Positions 61,093-64,000 of a stretch of 64,000 bases of DNA are shown piece by piece. The position numbers and the translations under genes were made by a program. Below the pieces are notes generated by a model, which was not told the origin of the DNA, made no database searches, and saw nothing but the letters and a program-made list of their open reading frames with translations. The DNA comes from JBFLVU01 sp037444825 (GTDB lineage Bacteria > Acidobacteriota > UBA4820 > DSQY01), in the NCBI GenBank assembly GCA_037444825.1, contig JBBILR010000010.1, positions 33,600 to 97,599 on the forward strand, in the 5' to 3' direction. Every line of letters starts with the position of its first letter. Position 1 is the stretch's first letter.

Positions 61093-62375
61093 TGGAACGA
61101 GCCCAGGCGGCCCTCGCGCTTCCCCTCCGGAAGACCCGGACTCTCCCCCTCCCCGTGGGACCGGCCCGCCTCTGGCGCCTTTGCCGCCACGCCGCGGGGG
61201 CGCTGTGGAGCCAGAAGGGAAAGGCCTTCCTCATGATGGTGGGGACCGCGGTGGGGATCATGCTCCTCACGGCCGTGGTGGGCCTCTCAGAAGGGGTGGA
61301 AAAGCGTATCCAGGGGATCATGGCCACCTTCGGCCCGCGGTCGGTGGTGGTCTTCGCCGGCGGGGGGCGCATCGAAGGGCCCCGGAGCGGTTCCTCCTCC
61401 ACGCTGAAGCCCGAGGACGCCGCCGCCGTGCGGGCCCGTTTCGCGGACCGGGCGGTGGTGGCGGCGGGGCTCTTTCGACCCGGCGTCAACGTGAAGTGGG
61501 GCGACCAGTCGGTCCAGACCACCGTGGTGGCCGCCGACCCCAACTACCCCCAAGCCTTCGACTGGTACCCCTCCTCCGGGGACCCGCTGGACGTGGACGA
61601 CGAACGCTCCTTCGGGCGGGTCTGCCTCCTGGGGGCCACCGTCGCCCGGAACCTCTTCGGGGACACGGACCCCGTGGGCCAGCGGATCCTCCTCAACCGG
61701 GTCCAGTTCCGGGTCAAGGGCGTCCTGTCCCCCAAGGGAACCAGCGCCATGGGTTTCGACATGGACGACCGGATCTGGATCCCCCTCTCCACGGGGATGC
61801 GCCGGGTCTTTCACGTGGACAGCCTTTCCTTTCTTCGCCTCCAGGTCCGGGAGGGGTACGAGGTTTCGGGGGTGGTGGAGGAGTTGACCGACCTCCTGCG
61901 CACCCGCCACCACATCGTGCCCCCGGAGGAGGACGACTTCCGCGTGCGCACCCCGGACTTCATCGCCCAGAGGATCCGCTCCATGTCCCGGACCACCCAG
62001 ACGGTGGGGGCGGCCCTCGCCGCCGTGGCCCTCCTGGTGGGGGGCGTGGTCCTCATGAACATCCTGCTCCTTTCGGTGAGCGAGCGGGTGCCGGAGATCG
62101 GCCTCAAGCGGGCGTTGGGGGCGCGCCAGACGGACATCTTCGCCGAGTTCCTCGCCGAGTCGGTCCTCGTGAGCCTTTTCGGGATGATCCTGGGGGTGCT
62201 TCTGGGCCTTCTGCCGGTCTGGCTGGTGCCCGCCTTCTTCCCCACCATCCCCATGAGCGTCACGTGGAAGACCTTCGCCTTCGCGGTGGTCTTTTCCTCC
62301 CTCGTGGGGGCCGTCTTCGGCGTCCAGCCCGCCCGCCGCGCCGCGCGCCTCGACCCGGTGGCGGCCCTCCGATGA
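61092..62375 (+). CDS. MacB-type ABC permease 1
   Basis: 427 residues. The start shares its A with the previous stop (TGATG). Helix 1 (about 48-68), a large MacB-like periplasmic domain (about 70-290), then three helices near the C-terminus (about 298-325, 350-375, 392-410) with RVPEIGLKRALGARQTDI, the coupling loop of FtsX/MacB permeases. An N-terminal cytoplasmic extension of about 30 residues is unusual. Confidence 0.93.
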   Translation: MERAQAALALPLRKTRTLPLPVGPARLWRLCRHAAGALWSQKGKAFLMMVGTAVGIMLLTAVVGLSEGVEKRIQGIMATFGPRSVVVFAGGGRIEGPRSGSSSTLKPEDAAAVRARFADRAVVAAGLFRPGVNVKWGDQSVQTTVVAADPNYPQAFDWYPSSGDPLDVDDERSFGRVCLLGATVARNLFGDTDPVGQRILLNRVQFRVKGVLSPKGTSAMGFDMDDRIWIPLSTGMRRVFHVDSLSFLRLQVREGYEVSGVVEELTDLLRTRHHIVPPEEDDFRVRTPDFIAQRIRSMSRTTQTVGAALAAVALLVGGVVLMNILLLSVSERVPEIGLKRALGARQTDIFAEFLAESVLVSLFGMILGVLLGLLPVWLVPAFFPTIPMSVTWKTFAFAVVFSSLVGAVFGVQPARRAARLDPVAALR

Positions 62376-63592
62376 ACCTCCTCCGCGCCGCCTCCGTCTC
62401 CTGGGAGGTCCTCCTGGGACACCGGCTGAGGACCTTCCTCTCCAGCTCCGGCATCGCCATCGGCGTGGCGGCCGTGGTGCTCATGGTGGGCGCCGGCCGG
62501 GCGGCCGAGGCGGACGTGGTGGGAAAGGTCCGCACCCTCGGCACCAACCTGCTCACCATCCAGGCGGGACGCTTTCGGACCTTCGGCGGCCGGGCCCGCC
62601 AGGTTTCCACCTTCACCACCCTCACCGAGAACGACGTGCGCCTCATCGAGCGCCGGATCCCCGAAGCGGCCCGCGTGGCGGGCATGGTCCAGCGGTCGGC
62701 GGTGCTGCGCTACCGGGGGAACCGGACCCGGACCTCCGTCGCCGGCGTGGACCCGGAGGTCTTCGAAATCCGCAAGATGGGGGCCCGCTCCGGGCGTCTC
62801 TTCACCCCCGTGGAGGCCCGCGCCCTCAAGCGCGTGGCCGTCCTCGGCCCCACCGCCGCCGAGAACGTCTTCCCCGGAGAAGACCCCGTGGGCAAAGTGG
62901 TGGAGATCAACCAGGTTCCCTTCACCGTGGTGGGGGTGGCCACCCCGCGCGGCCAGGACCTGAGCGGCAACGACCAGGACGACGTGGTGTACGTGCCGTT
63001 GCGGACGGCCATGAACCGGCTCTTCCACGTGGACTACCTGCAGACCGTCCTCGTGGAGGCGGAAAGCCCCGAGGCCATGGCGGTCCTGCCGGACCTCCTC
63101 ACGGGCCTCCTGAGGCGGAGCCACCGGCTTCCCGAGGGCAAGGAGGACGACTTCACCATCCAGGACCAGACCCAGCTTCTGGCCTCGGAAAAGGAGACGA
63201 GCCAGGCCTTCACCGCCCTCGTGGGCAGCGTGGCGGGCGTCTCCCTCTTCACCGGCGGTGTGGGGATTCTGGCCGTCATGCTGATTTCCATCCGCGAGAG
63301 GACCCGAGAGATCGGCCTGAGACGGGCCTTGGGGGCCACGAAGCGGGACATCCTCGTGCAGTTCGTCCTGGAGGCGGGCGGGCTGGCCGCCCTGGGTGGG
63401 GCGGTGGGGGCGATCCTGGGCGTCGCGGGAACCCTCCTCACCTGCCGTCTCATGCATTGGCCCCTGGTCTGGCCCTGGAGCGCCACCGCGCTGGCCCTGG
63501 GCGCCTCCTTCGCCATGGGGGTCCTCTTCGGCCTCTACCCCGCCCTGCGCGCCGCCCGCCTGGAGCCGGCCTCCGCCCTCCACGCCGCGTGA
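62372..63592 (+). CDS. MacB-type ABC permease 2
   Basis: 406 residues, ATGA overlap with permease 1. Same layout: helix 1 (about 20-42), periplasmic domain, and FtsX-type C-terminal helices with RTREIGLRRALGATKRDI. Related to, but clearly distinct from permease 1, so the transporter is probably a heterodimer. Last gene of the sigma-factor operon. Confidence 0.93.
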   Translation: MNLLRAASVSWEVLLGHRLRTFLSSSGIAIGVAAVVLMVGAGRAAEADVVGKVRTLGTNLLTIQAGRFRTFGGRARQVSTFTTLTENDVRLIERRIPEAARVAGMVQRSAVLRYRGNRTRTSVAGVDPEVFEIRKMGARSGRLFTPVEARALKRVAVLGPTAAENVFPGEDPVGKVVEINQVPFTVVGVATPRGQDLSGNDQDDVVYVPLRTAMNRLFHVDYLQTVLVEAESPEAMAVLPDLLTGLLRRSHRLPEGKEDDFTIQDQTQLLASEKETSQAFTALVGSVAGVSLFTGGVGILAVMLISIRERTREIGLRRALGATKRDILVQFVLEAGGLAALGGAVGAILGVAGTLLTCRLMHWPLVWPWSATALALGASFAMGVLFGLYPALRAARLEPASALHAA

Positions 63593-63679
63593 CGACGCCC
63601 GCCAGGCGAACCGTGAAACCGCAGCGGCCTTCGCCCGCAAAGGCAGACGGTTCATCCCCCCGAGGCCTGCATTCCCTGT

Positions 63680-63735
63680 AGCGGCCTTTGCTTGCCAAAG
63701 GCCGGCCTTTCAGCCGATGGCAAGCATCGGCCGCT
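63680..63735 (+). repeat. Two hairpins with complementary (kissing) loops
   Basis: Hairpin A: CGGCCTTTG/CAAAGGCCG (63682-63704), loop CTTGC. Hairpin B: GCCGATG/CATCGGC (63713-63731), loop GCAAG. The two five-base loops are exact complements. AGCGGCC (63680-63686) can also pair with GGCCGCT (63729-63735), enclosing both. Confidence 0.65.
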
Positions 63736-63894
63736 TCATTGGCTTCGCCAGTACATCCTTCGGGGGAATGGTCGGGTCTCGCTCCGTAGGGGTGCCGGGA
63801 GAAAAGAAGAGGCGCGAAGCCGAATTCACTTCGGCTGCAGCGCCAACCTCTCCGGGTGGGGGGATCCGCGAAGCGACCGAGGGGAGCGAAGCAC

Positions 63895-63927
63895 AAAGGG
63901 GGGAGGGCAGGAAGCCCTCCCCCCTTT
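63895..63927 (-). terminator. 14-bp hairpin after the tRNA-like gene, possibly bidirectional
   Basis: AAAGGGGGGAGGGC (63895-63908) and GCCCTCCCCCCTTT (63914-63927) are perfectly complementary with an AGGAA loop. It lies five bases beyond the CCA of the minus-strand tRNA-like gene and could also end plus-strand transcripts, though the T-run is only three bases. Confidence 0.65.
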
Positions 63928-63932
63928 CATGT

Positions 63933-64000
63933 TGGCGGAGAGGGGGGGATTCGAACCTACGGGCCGTAGCGTGCTCGCGGGCGTCGGAGTCCGCCCGCTT
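63933..64000 (-). tRNA. tRNA-like gene, 3' part only; identity unresolved (Ser-like acceptor end)
   Basis: On the minus strand the visible 68 bases end in a T-loop TTCGAAT, acceptor strand CCTCTCC, discriminator G and CCA, the pattern of a serine tRNA, with a hairpin CTACG/CGTAG where a long variable arm would be. Two features are odd: the T stem would be GTAGG against CCCCC (two mismatches), and the only candidate anticodon arm has an eight-base loop GACTCCGA on a perfect GCGGGCG/CGCCCGC stem. The 5' part is outside the window, so it may be a true tRNA, a degenerate copy, or an attachment-site remnant. Confidence 0.5.

Larger units (their letters stand above)
63593..63932 (+). other. Structured non-coding region after the efflux operon
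   Basis: 340 bases without a gene. Holds a pair of hairpins with complementary loops (63682-63731), a third hairpin with GGCGC/GCGCC outside and GCCGAA/TTCGGC inside (63811-63844), and the 14-bp stem at 63895-63927. A near-copy of the first hairpin, with imperfect pairing, lies at about 63621-63645. No reading frame resembles a protein. Confidence 0.6.

Overview
The window is very GC-rich, densely coded chromosomal DNA from a Gram-negative bacterium. The sequence shows outer-membrane parts (Pal, CpoB, two TolC-like channels with periplasmic adaptors), a sigma-54-type pilin promoter, an mqnD-type menaquinone gene (futalosine route), AddAB-type recombination nucleases and a branched-chain 2-oxoacid dehydrogenase. 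An acidobacterium (Holophagae-like) would fit, but that is inference from style and gene content; there is no rRNA here. No insertion sequence, integrase, phage gene or CRISPR array was seen.

Layout. 1-1469: trpB2, cut by the window edge, behind a complete tryptophan attenuator (promoter, leader peptide with three consecutive Trp codons, antiterminator and terminator). 1444-6049: a self-regulated tetR/outer-membrane channel/emrA/emrB efflux operon whose promoter carries a 27-bp palindrome. 6197-8941: a large secreted protein with eight PKD repeats. 9206-14810: a lipoate ligase-like gene plus all four subunits of a 2-oxoacid dehydrogenase. 14935-18222: a fragment of a secreted-protein tail, purF and three small genes. 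18191-22185 (minus): response regulator, cheA, exeA-like ATPase and RNase III. 22301-30074: mqnD, nikR facing a K+ channel, a histidine kinase, P5C dehydrogenase, tRNA-Val(CAC), shikimate kinase and a phosphoesterase. 30168-41066 (minus): a lone response regulator, a B3/4-domain protein, pnp, rpsO, a lysine/saccharopine dehydrogenase-like gene and addB-addA. 41182-50767: a membrane phosphoesterase, a pilin with a sigma-54 promoter, aspartase, an M32 carboxypeptidase, a short-chain dehydrogenase, an S9 peptidase, thiD and an EamA permease.

50764-54899 is the least conventional region. A strong promoter drives a long hairpin-rich leader with an internal terminator, then four overlapping genes: a lysine 2,3-aminomutase, two different D-Ala-D-Ala-ligase-like ATP-grasp enzymes and a GNAT acetyltransferase. 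This looks like a pathway that makes a beta-amino acid (probably beta-lysine), joins it to other molecules by amide bonds, and acetylates something. It is the best candidate for an undescribed system.

54967-63592: pal-cpoB, then an eight-gene operon of ECF sigma factor, zinc-finger anti-sigma, CpxP/CnrR-like periplasmic protein, TolC, membrane-fusion protein and MacB-type ABC transporter, an envelope-stress efflux module. The last 400 bases hold structured non-coding DNA (two hairpins with complementary loops, a further hairpin, a 14-bp terminator) and the 3' part of a tRNA-like gene running off the window.

Across the window a TAnnnT box lies just upstream of many genes, mostly without a clear -35 box. 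In at least three cases the box is only 6 bases from the start codon, suggesting leaderless mRNAs.
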